Both the position numbers and the translations under genes were made by a program. Below are positions 11,020 to 19,800 of a DNA stretch of 32,256 nt, piece after piece. Position 1 is the stretch's first letter, and the number at the start of each line of letters is the position of its first letter. The notes beneath the pieces were generated by a model, which saw only the letters and a program-made list of their open reading frames with translations, was not told the origin of the DNA and searched no databases. The stretch spans positions 1-32,256 of the forward strand of contig JAIYDC010000005.1 in the NCBI GenBank assembly GCA_027487685.1. Reading direction: 5' to 3'. This DNA comes from Pseudomonadota bacterium. Lineage in GTDB: Bacteria; Bdellovibrionota; Bacteriovoracia; Bacteriovoracales; Bacteriovoracaceae.

Positions 11020-11256
11020 ATGGAAAACACTACTGCTTTCGTTGTTCTCGCTGCCGCTTTTGCTTTTGCTTCTGCCGTTATCGGTGGAACTATGGCCCAG
11101 GGTAAGGCTGCTTCAGTTGCTCTTGAAGGTATCGCTCGTAATCCAGCTGCTGCTGAGAAGCTCCAGACTCCGATGATTCTTGCTCTCGCTCTTATCGAGT
11201 CTCTTGTTCTCTTCGGTTTCGGTATTGCATTCCTTATCCTTCAGAAAGCTGCTTAA
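11020..11256 (+). CDS. atpE: ATP synthase Fo subunit c
   Basis: This 78-residue two-helix proteolipid forms the rotating ring. The loop is LEGIARNPAAAEKL, and the ion-binding carboxylate is Glu60 in LALIESLVLFG. Gln27 and Ser61 are also present, but Leu62 and Phe65 stand where sodium-type rings have Thr and Tyr, so proton coupling is more likely. The usual glycine motif GxGxGxG of helix 1 is here G22-G-T-M-A-Q-G28, with bulkier Thr24 and Ala26. A strong ribosome site AAAGGAAAA (11007-11015) and highly uniform codons (mostly GCT and CTT) suggest high expression, as expected for a subunit needed in many copies. A terminator follows. Confidence 0.98.
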   Translation: MENTTAFVVLAAAFAFASAVIGGTMAQGKAASVALEGIARNPAAAEKLQTPMILALALIESLVLFGFGIAFLILQKAA

Positions 11257-11283
11257 TTTCTTTAGACATTCATTTCGGTTTTC

Positions 11284-11306
11284 GGGGTCCTTATGGACCC
11301 CTTTTT
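11284..11306 (+). terminator. Rho-independent terminator after atpE
   Basis: GGGGTCC (11284-11290) and GGACCCC (11295-11301) form a perfect 7-bp stem with a TTAT loop, followed by five T (11302-11306). It ends the plus-strand atp transcript 27 bases after the stop codon. On the minus strand the hairpin is followed by GAAAACC rather than a T-tract, so it is probably a poor terminator for the convergent uvrA transcript. Confidence 0.92.
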
Positions 11307-11313
11307 AATTTCC

Positions 11314-14115
11314 TTAAGACTTTAGGGCCTTTGCTAAATATTTACCCGTGTGGGAACTCTTAACTTTGGCAACGAGTTCAGGTGTACCTTCTGCTACGAG
11401 CAAACCCCCGCCTTTTCCACCCTCAGGGCCTAGATCAATTACCCAGTCAGCAGTTTTAATGACGTCGAGATTATGTTCTATCACGAGAAGTGAGTGTCCC
11501 TGCTCTATCAGTTTATTAAGTGCTTTCAAGAGAATTTTAATATCTTCAAAATGGAGCCCAGTCGTTGGCTCATCAAGAACATAAAGAGTCGAACCCTTCA
11601 CGGATTTTGAGAGTTCACGAGATAATTTTAATCGCTGGGCCTCCCCTCCTGAGAGAGTGGTGGCTGCTTGACCTAGTTTTATGTACCCTAGCCCAACAGC
11701 ATTGAGCACCTTAAGAGCGCGATTAACCTTTGGATAGTTTTCGAAGAAAGGTGCCGCTTCTTCAATGCTCATACCCAACACGTCCGCGACATTTTTGCCC
11801 CGGTATAAGATTGAAAGAGTTTCGTTATTGTAACGGCTTCCTCGACATTCGGAACACGTAACATACACATCTGGTAGGAAGTGCATCTCAATTTTCAGCA
11901 TTCCATTACCCTCGCATGTTTCGCACCGGCCGCCTTTGACATTGAATGAGAATCGTCCAGGTTTGTAGCCGCGGATCTTCGATTCATTGGTCTGTGAAAA
12001 AATATTTCTTATATCATCAAACAGGCCAGTGTAGGTTGCTGGATTCGAATGGGGAGTTCTGCCTATTGGTGATTGGTCTAATTCAATGATTCCCTGGATC
12101 TTATCAACTCCAGTAATTGACCTATAATTTGCACTATTTCCTCGTCGGCCACGTGAGAGGTAATTTCGTATCGCTGGAATTAAGACTTTATGTACAAGTG
12201 TCGACTTTCCGGATCCTGAAACTCCAGTGATGCACGTCAAACCTCCTAGGGGTAGTTTCAGGGTGACTTCCTGAAGGTTGTGTTCTCGTGCTTTTTCAAG
12301 AACTATAAAATCGGTTAGCCCACGACGCACTTCTGGAACTTGAATCTTTAAATCCCCCGAAAGATATCTTCCAGTAATACTTTTATTGTTCTTCTTTACT
12401 TCCTCCGGAGTACCTGCCGCGACGATTTCTCCTCCATGGATTCCTGCAAGAGGGCCCATGTCTATAAGATAATCAGATGCAAGCATCGTATCCTCATCGT
12501 GTTCCACCACGAGAACAGTGTTTCCGATATCACGTAATGCTAATAGGGTCTTAATAAGTTTTTCGTTATCGCGCTGATGGAGTCCTATGCTTGGTTCATC
12601 TAGTACGTACAAAACTCCGGAAAGAGCAGAGCCGATTTGAGTTGCGAGACGTATTCTTTGAGACTCGCCACCGGATAGCGTCATGGCGTCTCTATTGAGC
12701 GTCAGGTAGTTAAGGCCAACGTTTAAGAGAAATTTCAAACGATCCCTGATTTCCTTAAGCACTTTTTGGGCAATAATTGCGCGATTCCCTGTAAATGTTA
12801 GCTTTTCAAAGAAGACAGCAGCTTCAGCGATGGAAAGATCACAAACGTCGATGATTGATTGACCTTCGATGGTGGCAGAAAGAGCAAATGGGTTGAGCTT
12901 TTTACCTTTGCACTCAGGACACTTGCGGATTTGCATATATGCTTCAAGGTCGGCCCGCGTCCGTTCAGACTCCGACTCGTGATACTTTTTTTCAAGCCAA
13001 GCAACGACACCGGGGAATTCTTTTTTAAAGTTCCAGGATGAATTCTCGGACTCAAACTTGTAGGTGTAAATTTTATCGGATCCTTCATAAAGGATCTTAC
13101 GGAACTTGTCCGGCAGCTTACCAAAAGGCTTGGAGAGATCAGCTTTCTCAAACTCAGCAACGGAACGAACCATTTGCATGAGAAAGGTATTTTTCTTAAC
13201 GATGGGCATGGCCCCATCCTCGATTGATAGACTTTCATCAAGAAGCAGGCCATCCACATCGAAGCGCTTTGAAATCCCTAGCCCGTTACAGGTGGGACAT
13301 GCTCCAAGTGGTGAGTTAAATGAAAAAAGACGTGGTTCGAGATCAGGATAGCTTTTTCCAGACTTGAATGAGTAATTTTTCTCTGAGAAAAAATGCTCCT
13401 GGGTGTCGGCCAGGACCACAAGATATCCGTCTGACAGCTTAAGCGCCTGCTCAATCGAGTCGGTCAGTCTTGGACGAATGCCCTCCTTCATCACGAGGCG
13501 GTCTACGACGATATCAATGTCGTTAAAACGGGCTTTATTGATTGAGATCTGATCCTCTAGACCTATAATTTCACCGTTTATCCGGATTCTAGAAAAACCT
13601 AAGCTTTGGAATTTTGCAAGCTCTTCCCGGTGCTCTCCTTTTTTTGAGCGAATCACAGGAGAAAGAATTTGAAGCTTAGTACCATCTTTAAATTTTGCGA
13701 TATTATCGACGATTTGCTGCGGAGATTGCTTCGAAACTTTTTCACCCGTCTCGGGGCAATGTGCTTCTCCGAGACGGGCGAAGAGAAGTCTTAAGTAATC
13801 GTAAATCTCGGTTATAGTCCCAACGGTTGATCTAGGATTTTTGGTGGTTGATTTTTGGTCGATAGCGATGGCCGGAGAGAGTCCAGTGATGCTCTCGACT
13901 TCTGGTGCTTCAAATTGACCGATGAATTGCCGAGCGTAGCTAGAAAGAGATTCGATGTAGCGCCTCTGCCCTTCAGCGTAGATGGTGTCAAAGGCAAGTG
14001 ATGACTTTCCCGAACCTGAAGGTCCAGTTATAACAGTCAGCGAGTGACGTGGAAGTGATACGTCGATGTTTTTGAGGTTATGTACTTTTGCTTTTGTGAC
14101 CTGAATCTTTTCCAT
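11314..14115 (-). CDS. uvrA: UvrABC system protein A (excision-repair damage sensor)
   Basis: A full-length 933-residue UvrA. It has two ABC ATPase modules: Walker A GPSGSGKSS (31-39) and a second GVSGSGKST, with signatures LSGGESQRIRL and LSGGEAQRLKL. A C-terminal zinc module reads CETC...CSEC, and CPEC lies in the insertion domain. In the first zinc module the downstream pair CPTC (273, 276) is kept, but the upstream pair is SFKS (249-252), with Ser at both expected Cys positions. UvrA dimers find bulky lesions and load UvrB, and are recruited by Mfd to stalled RNA polymerase. AAAGG lies about 7 bases before the ATG. The start overlaps the end of pdxA by 38 bases, making it the last gene of the mfd operon. 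Confidence 0.98.
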   Translation of the reverse strand: MEKIQVTKAKVHNLKNIDVSLPRHSLTVITGPSGSGKSSLAFDTIYAEGQRRYIESLSSYARQFIGQFEAPEVESITGLSPAIAIDQKSTTKNPRSTVGTITEIYDYLRLLFARLGEAHCPETGEKVSKQSPQQIVDNIAKFKDGTKLQILSPVIRSKKGEHREELAKFQSLGFSRIRINGEIIGLEDQISINKARFNDIDIVVDRLVMKEGIRPRLTDSIEQALKLSDGYLVVLADTQEHFFSEKNYSFKSGKSYPDLEPRLFSFNSPLGACPTCNGLGISKRFDVDGLLLDESLSIEDGAMPIVKKNTFLMQMVRSVAEFEKADLSKPFGKLPDKFRKILYEGSDKIYTYKFESENSSWNFKKEFPGVVAWLEKKYHESESERTRADLEAYMQIRKCPECKGKKLNPFALSATIEGQSIIDVCDLSIAEAAVFFEKLTFTGNRAIIAQKVLKEIRDRLKFLLNVGLNYLTLNRDAMTLSGGESQRIRLATQIGSALSGVLYVLDEPSIGLHQRDNEKLIKTLLALRDIGNTVLVVEHDEDTMLASDYLIDMGPLAGIHGGEIVAAGTPEEVKKNNKSITGRYLSGDLKIQVPEVRRGLTDFIVLEKAREHNLQEVTLKLPLGGLTCITGVSGSGKSTLVHKVLIPAIRNYLSRGRRGNSANYRSITGVDKIQGIIELDQSPIGRTPHSNPATYTGLFDDIRNIFSQTNESKIRGYKPGRFSFNVKGGRCETCEGNGMLKIEMHFLPDVYVTCSECRGSRYNNETLSILYRGKNVADVLGMSIEEAAPFFENYPKVNRALKVLNAVGLGYIKLGQAATTLSGGEAQRLKLSRELSKSVKGSTLYVLDEPTTGLHFEDIKILLKALNKLIEQGHSLLVIEHNLDVIKTADWVIDLGPEGGKGGGLLVAEGTPELVAKVKSSHTGKYLAKALKS

Positions 14116-15028
14116 GCGAAACCTTTTGCAACAGTGTGAGTGCTTGTCTCAAAGAAAATGAACAGCCGCGATAGTCAGCCTGGTTTCTTCCGAAGAGATT
14201 AAAAGACGTTCCATGGTCAGGACTTACCCTTGGGTAGGGAAGCCCCAAGGTGATATTGGAGCCGATGAATCCTTGAAGTCCTTTAAAACCACTCAGTCCC
14301 TGGTCGTGGAAGAGGTAGACAAGAATGTCGCTATCGCTCTGCTTTTCCAGCAACATTGTATCACCTGGTAAGGGTCCGGACATTTGAAAACTAACAATGC
14401 TTGCAAGACGTCTAAGTGCGGCACTGACCCTTGTATCTTCATTCCCAATGAGTCCTCCTTCTCCTGCATGGGGATTGAGTCCAGAAACGAGAACACGGTG
14501 CATGGGCCAATTCCAATGGCTTAACGATTTAAGGGCGGCCAAGAGCCGAGAGAAAATGAGTTCCTCTGTCATCGTTTCGGACAGCATGTTGATAGGAATA
14601 TGGTCGCTCAGCAAAAGAACCTGGAGCTTCGGAGCTGAAAAAAACATTCCCAGGTCTGGGCGGCGGTAAAATGACCTAAAGAACTCTGTATGACCCGGAG
14701 AGAATGGGAATTGGTCCTTTGACGTGGGAAGTGTATAGAGAACGCCACCCGATTCGCTTAGCTTCATTCCGAGCTCAAGCGCCGTGAAACTTTCGGAGTA
14801 ATCTTTATGTGTTAACCAGCCAGCCGGGATGTGGAGTCCTGCTACCTGAACGCCATCGGCAGAGAGAGAGAAAGGTAGCCTAAGAGTGAGAAGAGTTTCT
14901 TCAACTGTCCTCTTATAGGCGAGTAGCCGCATCTTGTTGAGCTCTGTTTGTCTTTGCATGAGACAAGATTTGAAAAAGACCTCAAGTCCAATCCCCTTCT
15001 CGTGCCCCTGAGTAACGTAAACCTTCAT
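14078..15028 (-). CDS. pdxA: PdxA-family 4-hydroxythreonine-4-phosphate dehydrogenase, divergent
   Basis: This 316-residue protein matches PdxA (usually about 330). The enzyme oxidises 4-phosphohydroxy-L-threonine with NAD(P) in the DXP-dependent pyridoxal phosphate pathway. Substrate-binding GHTE (His113, Thr114) and the three metal histidines are present: SDHIP (His143), LNPHAGEGG (His187) and SPDHGTS (His272). GPLPGDT, HDQG and LGLPYPR are also conserved. The usual N-terminal GDPAGIGPE is replaced by QGHEKGIGLE, which is odd. The ATG is one base after the surA-like stop, and surA-pdxA adjacency is also found in E. coli, which supports the call. Catalytic residues are kept, so activity is likely; a related dehydrogenase with another substrate remains possible. 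Confidence 0.88.
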   Translation of the reverse strand: MKVYVTQGHEKGIGLEVFFKSCLMQRQTELNKMRLLAYKRTVEETLLTLRLPFSLSADGVQVAGLHIPAGWLTHKDYSESFTALELGMKLSESGGVLYTLPTSKDQFPFSPGHTEFFRSFYRRPDLGMFFSAPKLQVLLLSDHIPINMLSETMTEELIFSRLLAALKSLSHWNWPMHRVLVSGLNPHAGEGGLIGNEDTRVSAALRRLASIVSFQMSGPLPGDTMLLEKQSDSDILVYLFHDQGLSGFKGLQGFIGSNITLGLPYPRVSPDHGTSFNLFGRNQADYRGCSFSLRQALTLLQKVSHGKDSGHKSKST

Positions 15029-15029
15029 T

Positions 15030-15962
15030 CTACAGAAGGTTTTTTATGTAATAGTTGGCATATTCCCGGTCAAACCAATTTCCAGTGACTGACTTGCCCT
15101 TACTCATGAAGATGTCGTTTTGAATCTGATCTTTAAATTTTAGGAATTCTTGAGATTCCACTAGATCTTTCTTTTGAACATAAAATACATGCAGGTTCCC
15201 ACCCAGAAGAACTGGTGTAGAGAAAGAACCTTCGCTTGTTATTTTTAAGGTTGACGCCAGATCCTTAGAAAGGCCGTCTTCGCTAAGATTATCAAGATTG
15301 TTGGATTCTAGTGACCGGTACTCTTCGGGAAGTTTGCCAGTTAATTGGTAGTCTTTGAGAACAGCAAGAAACTGACCTTGGTCTTTACGATCCACAAGTT
15401 TATCTTCAGGAATATAGAAATCCACTAGGTTATACTTAAATGCAAGGGCGTTATTAGTCGTGTTACGGCGGTAAAATTCGTTCTTTATCTCTTGTTCTGT
15501 GACGGAGATAAGGGGCGAAATGATCCTCTGTGCGAAGATATTAAACTCCATTGTTTCTCGTATGATTTCGAAGTACTCCTCATAGGTCACCCCCTTGCCC
15601 TTGAGGAACACTAGGAGGTCGGCCCTCTTAAGGCCAAGGCGCTCTTCGGTCATCTTAATCCTGGATTCAACGGCATCGTCATTGATGACATAACCTTGGG
15701 CATTGATCTTATCCCTTATAATGAAGGAATTGATCATGATGTTGAGAAGCTCTTTGCGACCGTACTTTTCCTCCGTGTAAATCATGGGAGAGATTTCTTT
15801 GCGTGCCGGAATCGTTGCTGTTACTCGGTCTATCTCTGAGAGAGAGATGACGCGAGTATTTACGACAGCAACGATTTTATCGAGGAGTTTTTCGGAAGAT
15901 TTAGTGTCCTGTGCGTGGACTAGATCTACGCACAGAAGGAGGAGAGGTATTAGGAATTTCAC
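15030..15962 (-). CDS. SurA-like periplasmic chaperone with degenerate or absent PPIase domain
   Basis: The protein has 310 residues with a signal peptide, MKFLIPLLLLCVDLVHAQ. Next comes a SurA-N-type segment: LLDKIVAVVNTRVISLSEID, a strongly helical middle part and a paired long-helix region up to about residue 175. The C-terminal third has the outline of a parvulin domain (EGSFSTPVLLGGNLHVFYVQKK) but lacks the usual AHIL and GGDLG motifs, so isomerase activity is doubtful. SurA-type proteins escort unfolded outer-membrane proteins across the periplasm. The start is GTG at 15962, which gives the signal peptide directly; the ribosome site is weak (GGTAAG). It lies 12 bases after the ppiC-type gene and 1 base before pdxA. 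Calling it surA proper is reasonable but not certain. Confidence 0.8.
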   Translation of the reverse strand: MKFLIPLLLLCVDLVHAQDTKSSEKLLDKIVAVVNTRVISLSEIDRVTATIPARKEISPMIYTEEKYGRKELLNIMINSFIIRDKINAQGYVINDDAVESRIKMTEERLGLKRADLLVFLKGKGVTYEEYFEIIRETMEFNIFAQRIISPLISVTEQEIKNEFYRRNTTNNALAFKYNLVDFYIPEDKLVDRKDQGQFLAVLKDYQLTGKLPEEYRSLESNNLDNLSEDGLSKDLASTLKITSEGSFSTPVLLGGNLHVFYVQKKDLVESQEFLKFKDQIQNDIFMSKGKSVTGNWFDREYANYYIKNLL

Positions 15963-15974
15963 TTACCGTCACTG

Positions 15975-16784
15975 TTATAAGAGGTTAGGGTTTGTCTTTA
16001 TGTCTGAGCCCTTCGCCAAGCTTTTGAAATAGTCTTCAATCATGGCGTCTCTTTTTTTATCGTAAATAATTTTCTTGTACAAGTTTTTGTCGATCTGATC
16101 TAAGGACTTAACGCCCAGGACCTTAATAACGTGATAACCCATTTGCGTCCTGACTGGTTTTGAAATGAAGCCCACCTTCTGGCCCCGGATCGCTTCAAAA
16201 TATTCTGGGGCAAGCCTAGTTGGAGGTTGGAACCCAAGGTCACCCCCAACTGGTGCTGTTGATGTCTGGGAGAGCTTGTTCGCATACTTCGCAAATTCGT
16301 CAGGGCTCTTAGAGAGAAGATCGTAAATATCCATTGATTGTGTAAACCCTGCCTTCACTTCTTCAGGAGTCGGCTCTGCACGGAGTCGGAACAGAATATG
16401 GGCGGTACGATATTCTTTGTTACTTTCGTAGTACTTCTTAACATCATCATCGGAGACAGTAATTTTTGTAAACTCGTTCTCGAGATCCTTTGAAGTCTGT
16501 GCATTAAATAGAATATCTTCCTGCTTCGAAACGACCACTGGATCTTTATCGGTTCCAGACTTACGTGCCTTCTGTATACCTAGCTCACGGTTAATCAGAT
16601 CTTGAAGCGAAACTTCTTTCGTGATCTTTCGCTGTCCGACAAATTTGAGATTCTGAAGATGATATTCCTCAAATTGCTTTTTCGTTATTGGGCGACCATT
16701 AACAGAAGCCACGATGTCCTTATTCTGTGCGAATGACGGAAGAGCGAGCGTTAGGACAACTACGGCGAGAGAAAGGTTCTTCAT
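15975..16784 (-). CDS. PpiC-type (parvulin) peptidyl-prolyl isomerase, periplasmic
   Basis: From ATG 16784 the protein has 269 residues with a clean signal peptide, MKNLSLAVVVLTLALPSFAQ, cut after SFA. AGGGA lies 5 bases upstream of this ATG. The frame extends upstream to an ATG at 16838 that overlaps the mfd stop (ATGA), but that would put 18 hydrophilic residues before the signal peptide. The ATG at 16790 is too close to the ribosome site. An N-terminal SurA-like segment is followed by a recognisable parvulin domain: YRTAHILFRLR, then GGDLGF, then MGYHVIKVLG near the end. It probably helps fold periplasmic and outer-membrane proteins together with the SurA-like product encoded next to it. 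The family is secure; the exact paralogue (PrsA, PpiD or SurA type) is not. Confidence 0.9.
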   Translation of the reverse strand: MKNLSLAVVVLTLALPSFAQNKDIVASVNGRPITKKQFEEYHLQNLKFVGQRKITKEVSLQDLINRELGIQKARKSGTDKDPVVVSKQEDILFNAQTSKDLENEFTKITVSDDDVKKYYESNKEYRTAHILFRLRAEPTPEEVKAGFTQSMDIYDLLSKSPDEFAKYANKLSQTSTAPVGGDLGFQPPTRLAPEYFEAIRGQKVGFISKPVRTQMGYHVIKVLGVKSLDQIDKNLYKKIIYDKKRDAMIEDYFKSLAKGSDIKTNPNLL

Positions 16785-16834
16785 ACACATCCCTGTGGTA
16801 TTCGATTTAAAAAGAGCTTCTAATAAAAACGGTA

Positions 16835-19800
16835 TCATACACCCATTTCCGCCGCAATATGTTTCGCAAACTCGTAAAGCATCTGATGACTCACATGCTC
16901 TTTAAAGAGTGCAATCACAGATGAATCGGGGTTGAGTTTGTAGAACTTCGGTTTTCCGATGAAGAACTTCAGCATCTTATCCCTTAGCTGATGGTTCCAG
17001 TTTAGTATTTCCTGGTCGAAGAAGAGCCCGATTTGGACCCCAGAAACCTTAACCAAACGTACGCCTAGAGGCTGGAAAATTATTCTCGCACGCAGTATGG
17101 CGTAGAGTGATTCGAGCTCTTTTGGGGTGTGGCCGAAAGCATCCGCCAACTCCGTTACGATGTCTTCAAGGCGCGAGAGGTCGTTGCAGTTTGAGAGGCG
17201 TTTATAGTACTTCAGTCGGAGAGCGTGATCTGGGATGTATGCATTGGGGATGTAGGCCGAAAATGGGGCTTGGATCTCTATATTCTTGACCGAGACTTTC
17301 TGCTCACCTTTTATTTCTTGGACTGCTTCCTGGAGCAGGTCCATGTAGAACTCGAGTCCAATGGCCTCGATGTGGCCAGATTGTTCACCCCCAAGGATGT
17401 CCCCGGCCCCGCGGATCTCCATGTCGGAAGACGCCAGCGCGAAACCAGAACCCATCTCTGCGTAGGTCTGGAGCGCCTGTAGACGACGCTGGGCAGTTTC
17501 GCTTAATAAGCGGTTATCTGGAACGATAAAGTAAGCATAAGCTTTCCGGTCTGATCGGCCGATCCGGCCTCTTAGCTGGTGGAGCTGGGCCAGGCCGTAG
17601 GTATCGGCACGATCGATAATCATTGTGTTGGCGTTTGGAATGTCTATTCCGGATTCAATGATCGTCGTGGCGAGAAGTATGTCAGACTTATGGTCGTAAA
17701 AATCATTAATGCGCTTTTCCAGATCACGCTCGTTCATCTGCCCGTGGGTTACGGAGATGCGTGCCCCGGGGACGAGTTTTTTCAGGTAGAGCTCGTGTTC
17801 TTCAATGTCGTGCACTCGATTGTGAACGTAATAGATCTGTCCTCCACGTGAGAGCTCCTTTTCGATCGCAGCCTTAAGTGTAAGATCATCTTCTTTTATA
17901 ATGTACGTTTTTATGGCCTGGCGACGCGGTGGAGCAGTCTGGATGAGCGACAGGTCCCTGATTCCGAGAAATGAGAGCTGAAGTGTTCTCGGGATTGGCG
18001 TCGCGGTCATCGTAAGTACATCTACGCCTGTCTTTAAGAGTTTTAGCTTTTCCTTGTGAGCGACTCCAAACCGGTGTTCTTCGTCAATGATCAAAAGGCC
18101 GAGGTCATGGAACTCTAGTTTGTCTGAGAGGACCGAGTGCGTGCCAATCAGAATGTCCACTTTCCCCTCTGCTACCTCAATCATGACCTCGCTTTTCTGC
18201 TTGGCCGATTTAAACCTTGAGATAAAGTTAATCGAGACAGGAAAATTCTCGAAACGTTTCACAAACGAATGGTAATGCTGCAACGCCAGAACTGTCGTTG
18301 GCACCAGAATGACAACCTGTTTTTTATCTAGAACGGCCTTCATTGAAGCCCGCATCGCGACCTCAGTTTTTCCGAAGCCGACATCACCACAGACCAGTCT
18401 GTCCATTGGATATTGACCCTGCATATCTTCCAAGACGTCGTGTATCGCCTTCTGTTGATCTGGGGTCTCTTCAAAAGCGAATGATAGCTCGAATTCTTTA
18501 AACAAATGATCTGGTGGAGAAAAGGGGAAGCCGCCGCGAAGCTTCCTTTCCGCCTGCAGCTTAATTAAGTCGAAGGCGAGTTTCTTGACCGAGCTCCGTG
18601 CCTTGGTTTTTAGGTCAGCAAATTTCTTTGACTTAAGCGAAGCAACCTTTAACCCAGAGCTGGCCTCGGCATGCTTTTGGACGAGGTTCAGCTTGTAAAC
18701 AGGGACGTAAACCTTATCGTTGTCTTCGTAAAGTATCACGAGGTAGTCGCTTTGTTGGTCTCCGGCCGCAATTGTCTCGAGACCCTTATAGACACCGATT
18801 CCGTGGTCCCGGTGGATTACATAGTCATTCACCTTAAGAGTCGCGATTTGTTCAGCGAAAAGGTCCTTGTGCGAAGCCTTTACCGCCTTAGATTTCTTTT
18901 TTTTGACCGAGAAAAAATCACTCTCAGAAAGAACAAAGATGTGTTCATTTTTATAATAGAATCCTTCGTCTAGCTTACCGAAAGTAAAGACGAGGCGAGT
19001 GCCGAGTTCGGTCAAGCGGTTTTCCTCAAGCAGAAACTGGAGCTCTTGCCTGGCGTTCTCCGAGTTATAAGTGACGAGGAGGTGACCCCTGACGTCGAGC
19101 TCTTTGCGAAGGATTTTCAGACACCCCTTAATGTACTCATATTTATTCTCAGGAACACTTCCCGCCAGTTGAAGCTTGGTCTGAAGATAGGTCTTCATTT
19201 TCTCAAAACTTAAGTGAAGTTCTCGGTCGAAGGGAGTATCTAGGTTGATGGTGATATCGAGTTGATCAATATAAAGTCGCTTGAACGGATATTCCGGTAA
19301 CTTGTGAAGATAAAAGTTCTCGGGCCCTGGTAAGACCGACCCGCTCTCCACCACCATGCTCAGGGCCTCGTAGTCCTCTGACTGCCCCGCGTAGAAACCT
19401 TCAAAGGAATTGAGTGCATTGTCAAAATTGAGGAAGGTCAGCTTTGCAGAGACCGGTAGGAAATCGAAAAGTGTTTTGGGTTGATCGAAGAACAAGGGGA
19501 CGAACAAGGGATAGTTTTCAAAAAGTTGACCCTCGCCAATTCGAGCAAGAAGAAGCTTCCTGGCCTCATACTTGTTCTTGAACGCTGGCTGCGCTTGAGG
19601 AAGTTTCGCCCTTAGACGAGCGGCGTATGGATCCCGAGTCAGGTAGCCGGCACCCGGGATAAAACGGACTTCAGAATAAGTGGTCTCTCTATCTGTTTTC
19701 TGAGTCTCTAGATCGATGAGGTACATTTCTTCAATGAGATCGTCGAAATAATGAATCCGTATCGGCTTCTGAGAGATGGGGTAGACGTCGAAGATCTCAC

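Noticed and set aside
12798-13259. A 153-codon open frame within uvrA, same strand but another frame
   Set aside because: The uvrA frame is intact and clearly coding here; the alternative translation is Ser/Leu/Lys-rich with no recognisable motif.
16785-16838. Longer ppiC-type protein from the ATG overlapping the mfd stop
   Set aside because: It would place a polar segment before an otherwise perfect signal peptide, and AGGGA fits ATG 16784. Coupled initiation at the overlap cannot be fully excluded.
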